DNA of 64,000 bases from Frigoriglobus tundricola. Its GTDB lineage: Bacteria > Planctomycetota > Planctomycetia > Gemmatales > Gemmataceae. The position numbers and the translations under genes were made by a program. Position 1 is the stretch's first letter, and every line of letters starts with the position of its first letter. The stretch spans positions 2,604,001 to 2,668,000 of the forward strand of contig NZ_CP053452.2 in NCBI RefSeq assembly GCF_013128195.2, written 5' to 3'. Positions 15,845 through 25,987 of the stretch are shown here, one piece after another. The notes beneath the pieces were generated by a model. The model had not been told where the DNA came from. It did not search any database and saw only the letters and a list, made by a program, of their open reading frames with translations.

Positions 15845-18505
15845 TCACCGGGGAGCGGCCAGCATGTCGTGGACGGCCGCCGCGAGTTCGCTCGGCGTGT
15901 ACGGTTTGTTGAGCACGTGCGTCCCCGGGGCGTCGGCCCCCGAGCCGCTGTCATGGTACCCGCTGGCGAACAGCACCTTCACCGCCGGGTCCAGTTTGCG
16001 GATCGCCGCGAACACCTGGCGGCCGGACAGGCGCGGCATGCTCGCGTCCAGAACGGCCAGCGCCACCCGCGCCGGGGCGGTGCGAAACACCGCCACCGCT
16101 TCCGCACCGTCCGCGGCTACCAGCACCCGGTACCCGGCCATTTCCAGCGCCGTCCGCGCCAGGTCGCGGACCCCGGCCTCGTCGTCGGCCACCAGAACCG
16201 TCTGCCCGCTCCCTTTTCTTGCGTCCGGAGGGGCGCCCGGGGCCGACGCCCGCTCGTCGGTCGCCGCCGCGCAGGGCAGGTACACGTCGAACCGGCTCCC
16301 GGCGCCGGGTGCCGAGGTCACGTCCACCCACCCGCCGTGGGCCTTCGCCACGCCGTACACGACCGCCAGCCCCAGCCCCGTCCCCTGCCCCACCCCTTTC
16401 GTCGTGAAGAACGGGTCGAACACCTTCGCCCGCACCTCGTCCGTCATGCCGATCCCCGTATCGGTCACCGAGAGCCGGACCCGGCGGACGGGCGCCGCAT
16501 CGGGCGGCCCGTCGTCGTTGGCCGTTTCCAGGGTGAGCGTGCCGCCGTCGGGCATGGCGTCGCGGGCGTTCAGGCACAGGTTCATCAGGATCTGTTGCAC
16601 CTGCACCGGGTCGGCGGCGACCGGGCACAGGTCGGCGGCCGGGCGGAACCGGACCGCGACCCGCGGGTCGATGCCGCGCCGCAACAGGCTGAGCGCGTCG
16701 CGGACGAGGGCGTTCAGATCGACGGTGACGGTGCGGAGCGGCTGGCGCCGGGCGAACCCGAGCATCTGTTTGGTCAGCTCGGCGGCCTGCCGGGCGGCCC
16801 GCTCGGTGCCGGCCAACAAGTCGTCCGCCTCGCTCCCGCTCGCGGCCCCCGAGCGCACCAGTTCCAGGTTCCCCAGCACCACGGTGAGCAGGTTGTTGAA
16901 GTCGTGCGCGATGCCGCCCGCGAGCCGGCCCACCGCTTCCATCTTGTGCGACTGGCGCAGCTCGTCCTCCAGCCGGTCCTGTTCGGTCACGTCGCGGCCC
17001 ACGACGATCAGCCCGACCGGCGCCCCGGCGTCGTCCCGGAGCGGGGCCAGGGCGATGTCCAGCAGCACCTTGCGCCCGTTGGCGTACGGCACCCACTCCT
17101 TGCACCGGGCCGTCTGCCCGGTCGCGAGGACGCCTTCTTCGGCCGCCCGGACCCGCTCGGCCCACTCCCCCGTGAACAGCTCCTCGCAGCTCGTCCCGAC
17201 CAGTTCGGCCGGCGGGCGCCCGGCCAGGGCCTCGAACGCCGGGTTGGCGCCGAGGAGCCGGCCCGCGCGGTCCTTGTACACGACGATGTCCGGCACCGAC
17301 GCGAACAGCCCCTCCAGGAGCGCGTGTTCGCGGGCGCGGCCGCGGACCGCCTCGTCCCGCTCGGTCACGTCGCGGTAGTTGATGACCACCGCCCGCACGC
17401 TCGGGTCGTCGAGGCGGTTCACCCCGTTCATCTCGATGACCCGCAGCGCCCCGTCGGCGGCGGCCCCGCGGAACGTGAACGGCACGTCCTCGCCGGGCCG
17501 GTTCAGGCTGTCCGCGAGCCGCTCGCGGGCGGCCGCCCGGTCGTCGGGGTGGACGAGGGCGAGCCAGTTCCGCCCGACCGCCGCCGCGGGGTCGTAGCCG
17601 AGTACGGACCGCAGCGCCGGCGTGGCGTACCGGATGTCGCTCCGCTCGTCCACCAGCAGGATGCCGTCGCGGCTCTTCTCCACGAGCGCCCGGAACCGCT
17701 CCTCGCTCTGCCGCAGGGCGTCCTCGGCCCGGCGCTGCTCGGTCACGTCGGTCACGCACCCGTCCAGCCGGACCGGGCGCCCGCTCGCGTCGCGCACCAC
17801 CTGGAGCCGGTCGCGGACCCAGCGGACCCCGCCGTCGGCCGGCTGCACGCGGTACAGTTGCTCGACCTCGGTGCCGCCCGTTAGGAGCCGCCGCAGGGCG
17901 GTCCGGTACGCCTCCCGGTCCGCGGCGTGGACCACCTCGATCCACTTGAACGGGCCGTCGAAGTATTCGACCGGGCGCCCGGCGGTGCGGGCCAGAAGGG
18001 GGGCGACGTAGCGGAACTGCCAGCCGGCGAACACGTCCGGCCCCGGCGCGCGTTCGGCGCTCCACAGGGCCGCGGGGGAGCTGCCCAGCACCGCCCGCAG
18101 CTCGGCCTCCATGCGGCGGGTCTGGGCCAGCGCCGCGCGGCGCTCGCGGTCGTCGCGGGCGATGATGAGCCCGAGCGTTTTCGGCGCCACGTGCAGCCGC
18201 GACACCGTCAGGCCGACCGGCACCCACGCGTCGCCCTTGGTGCGCAGGAGGAACCCGTCCTGGCCGTGGAACACCATCGTCTTGGTGAACGCGCCCCGGA
18301 GCCGCTGGGCGCCGCCGGGCGCCTCGAAGCGGAACAGGTGGGCGGCGGAGAAGCCGAGCAGTTCGGCCCGCGCGTAGCCGGTGAGCCGCAGCGCGACGGG
18401 GTTCACCTCGATCAACTGATCGGTTTCGGGGTCGAGCAGGAACAGCGCGTCCCCGATCTCGGAGAACAGCGCCTGAGCCAGTTCTGCCGGGTCGAGACCG
18501 GTCAT
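15845..18505 (-). CDS. PAS-domain hybrid histidine kinase with receiver
   Basis: An 886-residue cytoplasmic sensor. Four PAS/PAC units occupy residues about 10-515 (for example LIEVNPVALRLTGYARAELL and VVVINYRDVTERDE near their ends). HisKA has the H-box GGIAHDFNNLL; the ATPase domain has the N-box LMNLCLNARDAMP, DTGIGM, FDPFFTTK and GTGLGL. The C-terminal receiver (about 765-880) keeps DDE, the phosphorylatable Asp in VLDASMP and NKPYTP. All key residues are present. No membrane helix and no DNA-binding partner gene is adjacent, so the output target is unknown. Ligands of PAS domains are often redox or small molecules. Confidence 0.93.
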   Translation of the reverse strand: MTGLDPAELAQALFSEIGDALFLLDPETDQLIEVNPVALRLTGYARAELLGFSAAHLFRFEAPGGAQRLRGAFTKTMVFHGQDGFLLRTKGDAWVPVGLTVSRLHVAPKTLGLIIARDDRERRAALAQTRRMEAELRAVLGSSPAALWSAERAPGPDVFAGWQFRYVAPLLARTAGRPVEYFDGPFKWIEVVHAADREAYRTALRRLLTGGTEVEQLYRVQPADGGVRWVRDRLQVVRDASGRPVRLDGCVTDVTEQRRAEDALRQSEERFRALVEKSRDGILLVDERSDIRYATPALRSVLGYDPAAAVGRNWLALVHPDDRAAARERLADSLNRPGEDVPFTFRGAAADGALRVIEMNGVNRLDDPSVRAVVINYRDVTERDEAVRGRAREHALLEGLFASVPDIVVYKDRAGRLLGANPAFEALAGRPPAELVGTSCEELFTGEWAERVRAAEEGVLATGQTARCKEWVPYANGRKVLLDIALAPLRDDAGAPVGLIVVGRDVTEQDRLEDELRQSHKMEAVGRLAGGIAHDFNNLLTVVLGNLELVRSGAASGSEADDLLAGTERAARQAAELTKQMLGFARRQPLRTVTVDLNALVRDALSLLRRGIDPRVAVRFRPAADLCPVAADPVQVQQILMNLCLNARDAMPDGGTLTLETANDDGPPDAAPVRRVRLSVTDTGIGMTDEVRAKVFDPFFTTKGVGQGTGLGLAVVYGVAKAHGGWVDVTSAPGAGSRFDVYLPCAAATDERASAPGAPPDARKGSGQTVLVADDEAGVRDLARTALEMAGYRVLVAADGAEAVAVFRTAPARVALAVLDASMPRLSGRQVFAAIRKLDPAVKVLFASGYHDSGSGADAPGTHVLNKPYTPSELAAAVHDMLAAPR

Positions 18506-18745
18506 GCGTGCCGCGCGGGCGGGAGGGCGGACGGGCGATGGTAGGGAGTATAGCTCAGACCGTCGCCGCGGACATGCGGCGTAATTGAAAGCCTAACGAA
18601 ATACTTATGTGGGACGCAATTCACATCGAATCTCGGCCGCTCGCACGTCCTCAAGAAGCTACCCCACCTGAAAGCTTCAAACGGAAGCGAGCGCCCGCGG
18701 CGACCGGTCGCCACGAGCAAGCACCATCTCAAACAAGGCCGCCGC

Positions 18746-20248
18746 TTACGCCAGCACGTCCCGGAGCACCTGTCCGCCGGGGACGATGGGCACGGGGCGG
18801 CTCGTCTTGTCGGTCAGGGTCGTTTCGAGATCGTAGCCGAGCAGGTGGTACGCGGTCGCGAGCACGTCTTTCGGCGAGACGGGGCGATCGACCACGGTGC
18901 CGCCGATCGAGTCGGTTTTGCCCACCGTCTTGCCCCGCGCGATGCCGCCGCCGGCCAGGAGCACCGAGTACGCCTGCGACCAGTGGTCCCGGCCCGCGCC
19001 CTTCGCGCTGTTCAGCTTCGGCGTGCGGCCGTGTTCGCTCAGAACCAGCACCAGCGTCTCGTCGAGCATCCCGCGCTGATCGAGGTCCGCGATCAGGCCC
19101 GAGAAGCCGCGGTCGAGGCCCGGCATCAGTTCGTTCCGCATCCGCGGGTAGTGTTCCCAGTGGGTGTCCCACCCGGACCCGGCCAGTCCGAACTCGTCCC
19201 AGAACACCGTGACGAACCGGCTCCCGGCCTCCACCAGCCGCCGGGCGGCGAGGCAGCTCTGGCCGAACAGCATGTGCCCGTAGCTCGCCCGCGTCTTCGC
19301 GGGCTCGCGGCGCACGTCGAGCGCGTTCCGCGCCACGTTCGAGCCGACCAGCGAGTACGCCAGTTCGCGGAACGGGTCCCTCGGTCCGCGCGACCCGTAG
19401 GCCGCGTCCCGGCCCCTCCGGGCGTCTTCCATCTGGCCGAGCAGCGACTTTCGGGTGTTCAGCCGGTCGAGCGTGATGTCGGCCGCCGGCTCGCCGCCCA
19501 GCGCGAAATAGGAGTCCGGTGAGACGCCGGCGTACGGTTCGTCGAACTCGACCGTGCGGTCGGCCAGTGTCTTGGCGATTTTCGCCGTCGCCGCCCCGTG
19601 AAAGCGGGTGAAGTGCGGGCTGAACTGATTACCGAGGAACGCCGGGTACGGGCCGGCGCGCTGCACCTCGCCGGTCCGCTGGCTACTGAACGGGAACGGC
19701 AGCGCGATGTTGTCCGGGACGGGCTTTCGGGCGCTCGCGGGGTTCTTGCGGTGTTCCAGGTGCGCGACAGCGGACCCGATGAACGGCCAGTGCCGGGCGT
19801 CGTGCGGGGCCAGTTCCATCGCGACATCGATTTCGGGAACCGACGTGGTCGCGTACGCGACGCCGTGGATCGGGTACGGGTGGGTGACCGACCGCACCAC
19901 GGTCACGTTGTGCATCACGCGGCTGGTGTGCGGGAGCAGTTCGCACACGTCGCAGCCCGGGAGCGTGCTTTTGATGGACTTCAGCTCGCCCCGCACCTCC
20001 ACCGGCGCGTTCGGCTTCTGATCGGCGAGTTCGATCTGACTGGGCGAACCGTACAGGTACAACAGGATGCACGCCTTGGCCCGGCCGAAGTGCTTGTCCC
20101 GGCCCTGTGCCGTTTCGGGACCGGTGCGCCCGGCGCCGGCGCGGAGGAAGGCCGGGAGCGTCAGCCCGAGAGCGGAACCGGCGGTGAGGAGGTCGCGGCG
20201 GGTGATGCCGTTACACAGTCGCTTCGGGTGTCCGAGGACGCGCAGCAT
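18746..20248 (-). CDS. DUF1501 protein with Tat signal
   Basis: A 500-residue protein with the start placed at MLRVLGHPKRLCNG, which gives a twin-arginine signal (TRRDLLTAGSALG). The mature part matches the DUF1501 family, expanded in planctomycetes and related to the alkaline phosphatase/sulfatase fold: LYLYGSPSQIELADQKP, THPYPIHGVAYATTSVPEIDV, FWDEFGLAGSGWDTHWEH and VLSEHGRTPKLN. These proteins are usually encoded beside DUF1549/DUF1553 genes, but none is adjacent here. It is probably periplasmic; the reaction is unknown. The frame stays open 31 codons further upstream. Confidence 0.88.
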   Translation of the reverse strand: MLRVLGHPKRLCNGITRRDLLTAGSALGLTLPAFLRAGAGRTGPETAQGRDKHFGRAKACILLYLYGSPSQIELADQKPNAPVEVRGELKSIKSTLPGCDVCELLPHTSRVMHNVTVVRSVTHPYPIHGVAYATTSVPEIDVAMELAPHDARHWPFIGSAVAHLEHRKNPASARKPVPDNIALPFPFSSQRTGEVQRAGPYPAFLGNQFSPHFTRFHGAATAKIAKTLADRTVEFDEPYAGVSPDSYFALGGEPAADITLDRLNTRKSLLGQMEDARRGRDAAYGSRGPRDPFRELAYSLVGSNVARNALDVRREPAKTRASYGHMLFGQSCLAARRLVEAGSRFVTVFWDEFGLAGSGWDTHWEHYPRMRNELMPGLDRGFSGLIADLDQRGMLDETLVLVLSEHGRTPKLNSAKGAGRDHWSQAYSVLLAGGGIARGKTVGKTDSIGGTVVDRPVSPKDVLATAYHLLGYDLETTLTDKTSRPVPIVPGGQVLRDVLA

Positions 20249-20437
20249 GCGCGGAAACCCTGGCGGGTCGGGGGCGGGTCCCACCATCATGCCGCGGCTC
20301 GCGGAGTCCGGCAAGCGAAATGAGACCGCGGCCGCTGACATCGCCCGTTACTTTCCCCGCGACGTCCGGCGCACGCGGCAAAGGGTTCGCACGTGCCGGG
20401 TGGGCGAAGCTCCCGCCGAACCGGACGGTTGGACGGG

Positions 20438-23400
20438 CTACTTCTTCCGCTCGCTCGTACCGTCGGACTCGATCCGGCACCCCGGCACGGCGGCGCGGAA
20501 CTCGGCCAGCGCCGTTGCCGTCACTCCCGTCTCGGTGACGTGAAGTTCTTTCAGCCCCTTCAGCCCCGTGAGGTGCGCGAGCCCGGCGGCGGTCACCTTC
20601 GTTTCCTGCAGGGAGAGCGAGGTCAGGCCCGCACAGTTCCTGAACCGGACCAGGTGGGCGTCCGCCACCGGTCGCTTCGACAGGTCCGCCCCGGTGAGCA
20701 CGAACCGGTCCCCGGGCAGGTCGGCCCCGGCCTTGATTTCGCGGTCCTGCCCCCTGATGCGAACCGTCCCGCCGCACGACAGCACCCACTCGGCGGTCGC
20801 CCGGTCGTAGTCCCCGGGCGGGACGAGACCGCCCTCGCGCTCGACCACGCACCCCGGCACCGCGGCCTGGAACTCCTTGATTCCCGGTTCCGTGACCATC
20901 GTTCCGCCGACGTGAACGAGCTTTAGCCCCTTCAGTTCCTTCAGGCGGTCCAGCCCGGCGTCCGTCAGCGCGGTGCGGCCCAGGTGCAGCCAGTGCAGGT
21001 GCTCGAACCCGTTGAGGTGGGCGAGGCCGGCGTCCGTCAGCGCGGTCCCGCTGAGGTCGAGGACCTTCAGCGTCTTGAGGTCTTTGAGGCGGGCGAGGCC
21101 GGCGTCCGTCACCGGCGTATCGTCCAGGTGGAGCTGTTCCAGCTCCTTGAGGTTCTTGAGGTAGACCAGTTCGGGGTCACCAAAATGGGCGCGGCTGATG
21201 TTGACCCGCGTGAGGGCGAACGCGTCGTTCGGCCCCGGGCGGCCGCGGGCCGCGCCGCCGATCGACCGGACCCAATCGGCGGCCGCGCGGTCCGGGCTCG
21301 GGGCACTGAAGATGCCGGCGTCGGAGATGATCTGGCACCCCGGTACGCTCGCATGGAGCGCCCGCGCCCCCCGCTCCGTGACACGGGTCTTGCTGACGTT
21401 CAGGTAGGCGAGGCCGGCCCGCCCGTTGAGGTGCACCAGCCCCGCGTCCGTCACCTCCGTGATGTCCAGATGGAGTTCGGACAGCGCGCGGAGGGTTCTG
21501 AGGTGGGCCATCCCGGTGTCCGTCACCGCGGTCGAGGTGAGGCGGAGGCTCCTCAAACTCGGGTGGCCCGCGAGGTGGGCCAGGCCGGCGTCCGTCACCT
21601 TCGTACCGCGGACGGACAGGCTCTCCAACTGGTTTAGGCCCTTGATGTGATCCGGCCCGGCGTCGGTCACCGGGGTCTCGTTCAGCTCGAGCACCTTGAG
21701 CCTCTTGAGCTCTTTGAGTTGGGCCAGTCCGGTATCCGAAACGCTCGTTGCGGACAAGAAGAGTTGGGTCAGCTCCCGGAGCTCTTTGACGCGGGTCAGG
21801 CCGGCGTCCGTGACCGCGGTGCTGCTCAGGGCGAGTACCGATAGGGCTTTGAGGTCCGTGAGGTGCGCCAGCCCGGCGTCGGTGACCCGCGTGTCGTTCA
21901 GGTAGAGTTCCTGGAGCCCCGGGAGCTCCTTGAGGTGGGCCAGCCCGGCGTCCGACACCTTCGTGCGGCTCAGGTAGAGCACCGTCAGTTTGGAGTGCCG
22001 CTTGATCTGCGCCGCGCCGGCGTCCGTTAGCGCCGTGCCGTCGAAGTTGAGGAGCTGGAGCCCCGGAACGTCCTTGAGGTGGGCCAACCCGGCGTCCGTG
22101 ACCTTGGTCTCCTGAAGCGCGACGCCGGTCAACCCCTTGCAGTCCTTGAGGCGGGCCAGGTCGTCGTCCGTCACGGCCATGCCGGCCAGGTTCGCAGTCG
22201 TCAGGGTGTACCGGCCCTTGGGCAGCTCGGCCGCGTAACTGATGAAGTGGGGCTGCCCGTCCACCCGCACCGCCCCGCCGAGCGACAGCACCCATTCGGC
22301 CGCTTTGCGGTCGGGCTCGCCCGTGGCCGGCTTCGGCCCGGCCGCGAGCGGGGGCCTCTCGTCCCTGCCCTTCGTCGCAACGGGTGTGCTGTCGGGGGCC
22401 TCGGGCTTCGGCCCCGCGCTCGTGTTCCCGATGACGGCGGCCGCCGCGACGGCGGCCGCCGCGAGTGCGACCGCGGCCCCGACCGCGGGCCACAGCCACG
22501 AGCGGCGGGCCTTTTTCGGGGCCGGGGGCGCGTCCGGGGCCGCGACCGGCGCCGGCGGGGCCGGTTCGGCCACGGGCGCGTCCAGATCCGTGAACGGGTT
22601 CGCCGCCGCGACGGCCGTCACGTGGATCGGGACGTACACCACCCGCGGCGCGGGGGTCACGACGACCTGGGACGCGCCGGTCCCCTGGGCGACCGCCTGG
22701 ACCCGCTTCAACACCTCGGCGGCCGACTGCGGCCGGTCGGCCGGCGCCTTGGCGAGCAACTGGTGGACGAGGGCCGCCACCGGTTCGGGCACGGCCGGGT
22801 TCCGCTCGCGCACCGGCACCGGCTCCTCGGTGCCGAGGGCCATGAGCACCGCCATCGCGGTCGGCCCCTCGAACGGGAGCCGGTTGGTGCAGAGCCGGTA
22901 CATCACCGCCCCGAGGCTGAACAGGTCGGACCGGGCGTCGACGGTGTGCCCGCGGGCCTGCTCCGGGGACATGTACGCCGGGGTGCCCACCACCATGCCG
23001 CGCGCGGTCAGTTCGGCCGCGGTGTGGACCGGTTTCGCCAGCCCGAAGTCGAGCACCTTGACCCGCCCGCCGGGGGCCTCGAGCCACAGGTTCCCGGGCT
23101 TGATGTCGCGGTGGACGAGGCCGATCTTGTGGGCCGCGGCCAGCCCGGCGGCGGTCTCCCGGACGATGCGGAGCACCTGCGGAACGGTCGGGCAGCCCTT
23201 GCGCTTGAGGAACTCGTCGAGCGGGTACCCCTCGAGGTACTGCATGGCGATGTACGGGACCCCGTCGCGCTCGTCGGCCTCGAACACCGTTACCACGTTG
23301 TCGTGCGCGACCTGGGCGGCGGCGCGGGCCTCGCGGAGGAACCGCTCCTTGGCCTCGGCGTCGGCGGCGCAGTCCGGGAGCATCACCTTGAGCGCGAGCC

Positions 23401-23647
23401 GGCGGTCGAGGCGCGTGTCGAGGGCGGCGTAGACCGCCCCCATTCCGCCCCGCCCGAGTTGCTTGACGACGCGGTACGGGCCGAGGGTGCCGACCTCGCC
23501 CGGGGCGGCCGGCGGGCCGAACGTGTGCCGGAACGCCCGGAGCCGGTCCGGGTTACCCACGACGGTTTCGGCGCTCGCGCCGGGCTCGGGTGCGGCCTGG
23601 GTGCGGTCGGAATCGGGCACCGGGCCGGCTTCGGCGGGGGCGGTCAT
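20438..23647 (-). CDS. Transmembrane Ser/Thr protein kinase with leucine-rich repeats
   Basis: A 1069-residue protein. The kinase domain (about 55-320) has GRGGMGAVY, LALKVML, HRDIKPGN, LDFGLAKP and MSPEQARG, so it should be active. One membrane helix follows a Lys/Arg patch (SWLWPAVGAAVALAAAAVAA). The outer part carries about 17 leucine-rich repeats of 24 residues (pattern GLAHLKxLxxLxxLxLxxTxVTDA) in three blocks, each introduced by a sequence like DRKAAEWVLSLGGAV. The LRRs probably bind protein ligands at the envelope. An ECF sigma gene lies divergently 554 bases away. Confidence 0.93.
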   Translation of the reverse strand: MTAPAEAGPVPDSDRTQAAPEPGASAETVVGNPDRLRAFRHTFGPPAAPGEVGTLGPYRVVKQLGRGGMGAVYAALDTRLDRRLALKVMLPDCAADAEAKERFLREARAAAQVAHDNVVTVFEADERDGVPYIAMQYLEGYPLDEFLKRKGCPTVPQVLRIVRETAAGLAAAHKIGLVHRDIKPGNLWLEAPGGRVKVLDFGLAKPVHTAAELTARGMVVGTPAYMSPEQARGHTVDARSDLFSLGAVMYRLCTNRLPFEGPTAMAVLMALGTEEPVPVRERNPAVPEPVAALVHQLLAKAPADRPQSAAEVLKRVQAVAQGTGASQVVVTPAPRVVYVPIHVTAVAAANPFTDLDAPVAEPAPPAPVAAPDAPPAPKKARRSWLWPAVGAAVALAAAAVAAAAVIGNTSAGPKPEAPDSTPVATKGRDERPPLAAGPKPATGEPDRKAAEWVLSLGGAVRVDGQPHFISYAAELPKGRYTLTTANLAGMAVTDDDLARLKDCKGLTGVALQETKVTDAGLAHLKDVPGLQLLNFDGTALTDAGAAQIKRHSKLTVLYLSRTKVSDAGLAHLKELPGLQELYLNDTRVTDAGLAHLTDLKALSVLALSSTAVTDAGLTRVKELRELTQLFLSATSVSDTGLAQLKELKRLKVLELNETPVTDAGPDHIKGLNQLESLSVRGTKVTDAGLAHLAGHPSLRSLRLTSTAVTDTGMAHLRTLRALSELHLDITEVTDAGLVHLNGRAGLAYLNVSKTRVTERGARALHASVPGCQIISDAGIFSAPSPDRAAADWVRSIGGAARGRPGPNDAFALTRVNISRAHFGDPELVYLKNLKELEQLHLDDTPVTDAGLARLKDLKTLKVLDLSGTALTDAGLAHLNGFEHLHWLHLGRTALTDAGLDRLKELKGLKLVHVGGTMVTEPGIKEFQAAVPGCVVEREGGLVPPGDYDRATAEWVLSCGGTVRIRGQDREIKAGADLPGDRFVLTGADLSKRPVADAHLVRFRNCAGLTSLSLQETKVTAAGLAHLTGLKGLKELHVTETGVTATALAEFRAAVPGCRIESDGTSERKK

Positions 23648-24201
23648 ACTACGGGCTCCGCGTTCGGTGCGGACCGCCGCGCCGGTGTCGACACGCGGAG
23701 GCTGCGCCGAAGATTAGCACCAATCCCGGCGGGTCCGGGGCGGGGGAGCGCGCGATTGCTCCGATCCGGGAGAACCGCTTCGAGCGGTTCGCGTGGCGGC
23801 TCAGAATTCGTGCCGGTGCGCTCGACCCGCGCGGCCCGAACCCGTGCCACGGTGTGAGAGCGAACGAACGGTCGCGCCGCGGTTTTCGCTTCCCGTCGGG
23901 ATCGTGGACCGGCGCGGTTCCGAGGGCCGGCTGAAATTGCGGGTCCGGGAGGCTCCCGAGGATAACCGTTGCCACCGGAGCGACGGTGTTAATTTTCCTC
24001 CGGTGCGGTTCGGTTGTACGGATCGCACCGATCGTGGGTAATATGGAGTAGCGGCGGAAGCCGCGACCGGGCGTTGTGGGGGGCTCCGCACTCCGGTAGG
24101 CTAGTAACAGTTGAGAGTTCCGGTCGGCCCTCGCGACCTGCCGCCCACAGAACCGGGACTCCCAGCCGCTCCATTTCCTCGACTCACATGAGGCTCCGGC
24201 C
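23648..24201. other. Intergenic gap between divergent kinase and sigma genes
   Basis: About 550 bases with no frame of protein-like composition. It should hold the promoters of both divergent genes, but I see no convincing -35/-10 pair, repeat or RNA gene. Confidence 0.5.
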
Positions 24202-24966
24202 GTGGACGACACGCCGTTCACCGCGGTGGACCGTGACCTGCTCAAGCGGTGCCTGCACCGCGAGCCGGGGTCGTGGAACGATTTCGTGGACCGCTTCCTC
24301 AGCCTGATCTACCACACCATCGGGTACACCGCGCACCTGCGGAGCGTGCGGGTCGGCCCCGAGGACGTGGAAGACATCGCCGCCGAAGTGTTGCTCCAGA
24401 TCGTCGCCTCCGACTTCAAGGTGCTCCGCGAGTTCCGCAAGGAGTCGAGCCTCGCCACGTACCTGACCGTGATCGCCCGCCGCATCTGCGTTCACGAACT
24501 GGTGCGGCGGCAGAAGGTGCGCGACGCGATCAAGCGCGGCGACTCGCGCCTGGCCGAGCCCGAGCCGGACGACGCCCCGGCGGCCCAGAAGGGCATGGAG
24601 AGCCTGGAGGAGGTCGAAAAGCTGCTCCGCCGATTGTCCGGGCGCGAGCGGGAGATCGTCCGCCTCTACTACCTCGAGGGCCGCACCTACGAGGAGATCA
24701 GCACCGAGACCGACGTGCCGGTGAACACCATCGGTGCGATCCTGTCGCGGGCGCGGAAGAAGCTCCGCGACATGGCCGCCCCGTCCGCCTCGGGGGTGAC
24801 GGCCGTCCTCGACTCAACGCCCGCCCCTGCCGCGGCCAAGCCAAAGGTCGCCAAGGCGACCGCCAAGCCGGCGCCACCGACCGCGTCCATCCGGCCGACC
24901 AAGCCCTCCCGGGTGAAGCCGAAGGCCGACCCGCTCTCGGAGCAGAAGGCCGAAGCGGACGAGTAA
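24202..24966 (+). CDS. ECF-like sigma factor with basic C-terminal tail
   Basis: A 254-residue protein starting at GTG 24202 (MDDTPFTAVDRDLLKRCL). Region 2 is seen as VEDIAAEVLLQIVASDFKVL and SSLATYLTVIARRICVHELV; region 4 as LSGREREIVRLYYLEGRTYE and the recognition helix in PVNTIGAILSRARKKLRDM. A tail of about 70 residues rich in Lys, Ala and Pro follows (KPKVAKATAKPAPP), a common planctomycete addition. It is divergent from the LRR kinase, a possible regulatory partner. Confidence 0.9.
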   Translation: MDDTPFTAVDRDLLKRCLHREPGSWNDFVDRFLSLIYHTIGYTAHLRSVRVGPEDVEDIAAEVLLQIVASDFKVLREFRKESSLATYLTVIARRICVHELVRRQKVRDAIKRGDSRLAEPEPDDAPAAQKGMESLEEVEKLLRRLSGREREIVRLYYLEGRTYEEISTETDVPVNTIGAILSRARKKLRDMAAPSASGVTAVLDSTPAPAAAKPKVAKATAKPAPPTASIRPTKPSRVKPKADPLSEQKAEADE

Positions 24967-25121
24967 GTGGAGCCGTTGTCACCGATTTCGTGCGGGGGCG
25001 ACAGGAGCCCCCGCACGCCATTTCCCGGCCCTCCTCCCCGCTCTGTTGTCTTCGCACTTCCGCTCCGGCGGGTCGCTTGGCATACTCAAGTCGCCCCCTC
25101 AACTCCGGGCGCATACCGACG

Positions 25122-25908
25122 ATGTCCGCGATTCTGACCCCGAAGCCGAAGCCGGCCGTCGTCCACTACCCCGACGACGACGGGTTGCCTATGCCCGACA
25201 ACAGTTGGCAGTTCAATTGGTCCTCGCGCCCTGTCGCCCGCAGAGCCGGGCTTCACGGCCGCTCCAATTGGATCATGCTCCTTTATGCGAACCTGGACGC
25301 GCAGTACCGAAACGACCCGAACGTGTTCGTCGCGGGGAACCCCCTCATCTACCCCGTCGAGGGGGACAACAAGACCCGCCAGGCGCCCGACGTGTACGTC
25401 GCGTTCGGCCCCCGGAAGCGGGAGCTACCGGCGGTGGGAGGAGGCCGGTGTCTTCCCGCAGGTGGTCTTCGAGGTGTGGTCGCCCCACAATCGCCTCCAG
25501 CCGATGGAAGACAAGCGCGACTTTTATGAGAAGTACGGGGCCGAAGAGTACTACGTCATCTACCCGGAGTTTCCGTCCCACGCGGAAGGCTGGCGGCGTG
25601 AGAACGGAACATTCGTTCGTATCGCAGAGATAAACGGGCACGTCAGCGCGCGGCTCGGGATTCGGTTCGTACTCGCCGCCGGTGACCTCACGGTGTTCGG
25701 TCCGGACGGTCGGTTGTTCCTGACTCCGGCCGAACTCGTCGAGGAGCGAAACGCTGCCCAACGCACGGCTGAAGAGCAGCGACTGAAAGCGGAGCAACAG
25801 CATCTCCGGGCCGAAGAAGAAGCCAGACGGGCCGAGGAACAGCGACAGCGTGCGGACCGACTGGCCGCACGGCTCCGCGAGCTGGGCGTGGACCCGAACG
25901 AGGGGTAA
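25122..25908 (+). pseudogene. Uma2-family (DUF820, restriction-endonuclease fold) protein, frameshifted
   Basis: Begins MSAILTPKPKPAVVHYPDDD and carries the Uma2 core: GNPLIYPVEGDNKTRQAPDVYV, then after a shift SYRRWEEAGVFPQVVFEVWSP and YEKYGAEEYYVIYP. The shift maps to a run of five C at 25409-25413; with four C the reading is FGPGSGSYRRWEE, as in the family. The putative nuclease residues (D in APDVYV, E in VFEVWSP) are intact. A coiled-coil tail ends the protein (EERNAAQRTAEEQRLKAEQQ). Uma2 genes are numerous in planctomycetes and cyanobacteria; the function is unproven. Confidence 0.75.
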
Positions 25909-25987
25909 TCAACGCCGTGCTCGGCTCAAGTATCGATCCGCCGTTGACCGATAATGCCCTCACGGCCACACGCCAGGAGGGCGCAAC

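Noticed and set aside
18506-18745. 76-residue minus-strand frame between the histidine kinase and DUF1501 genes
   Set aside because: No domain, no ribosome site and mixed composition; treated as non-coding.
23649-24245. 198-residue minus-strand frame in the kinase/sigma gap
   Set aside because: Ser/Arg/Pro-rich with no domain, overlaps the sigma start and has no ribosome site.
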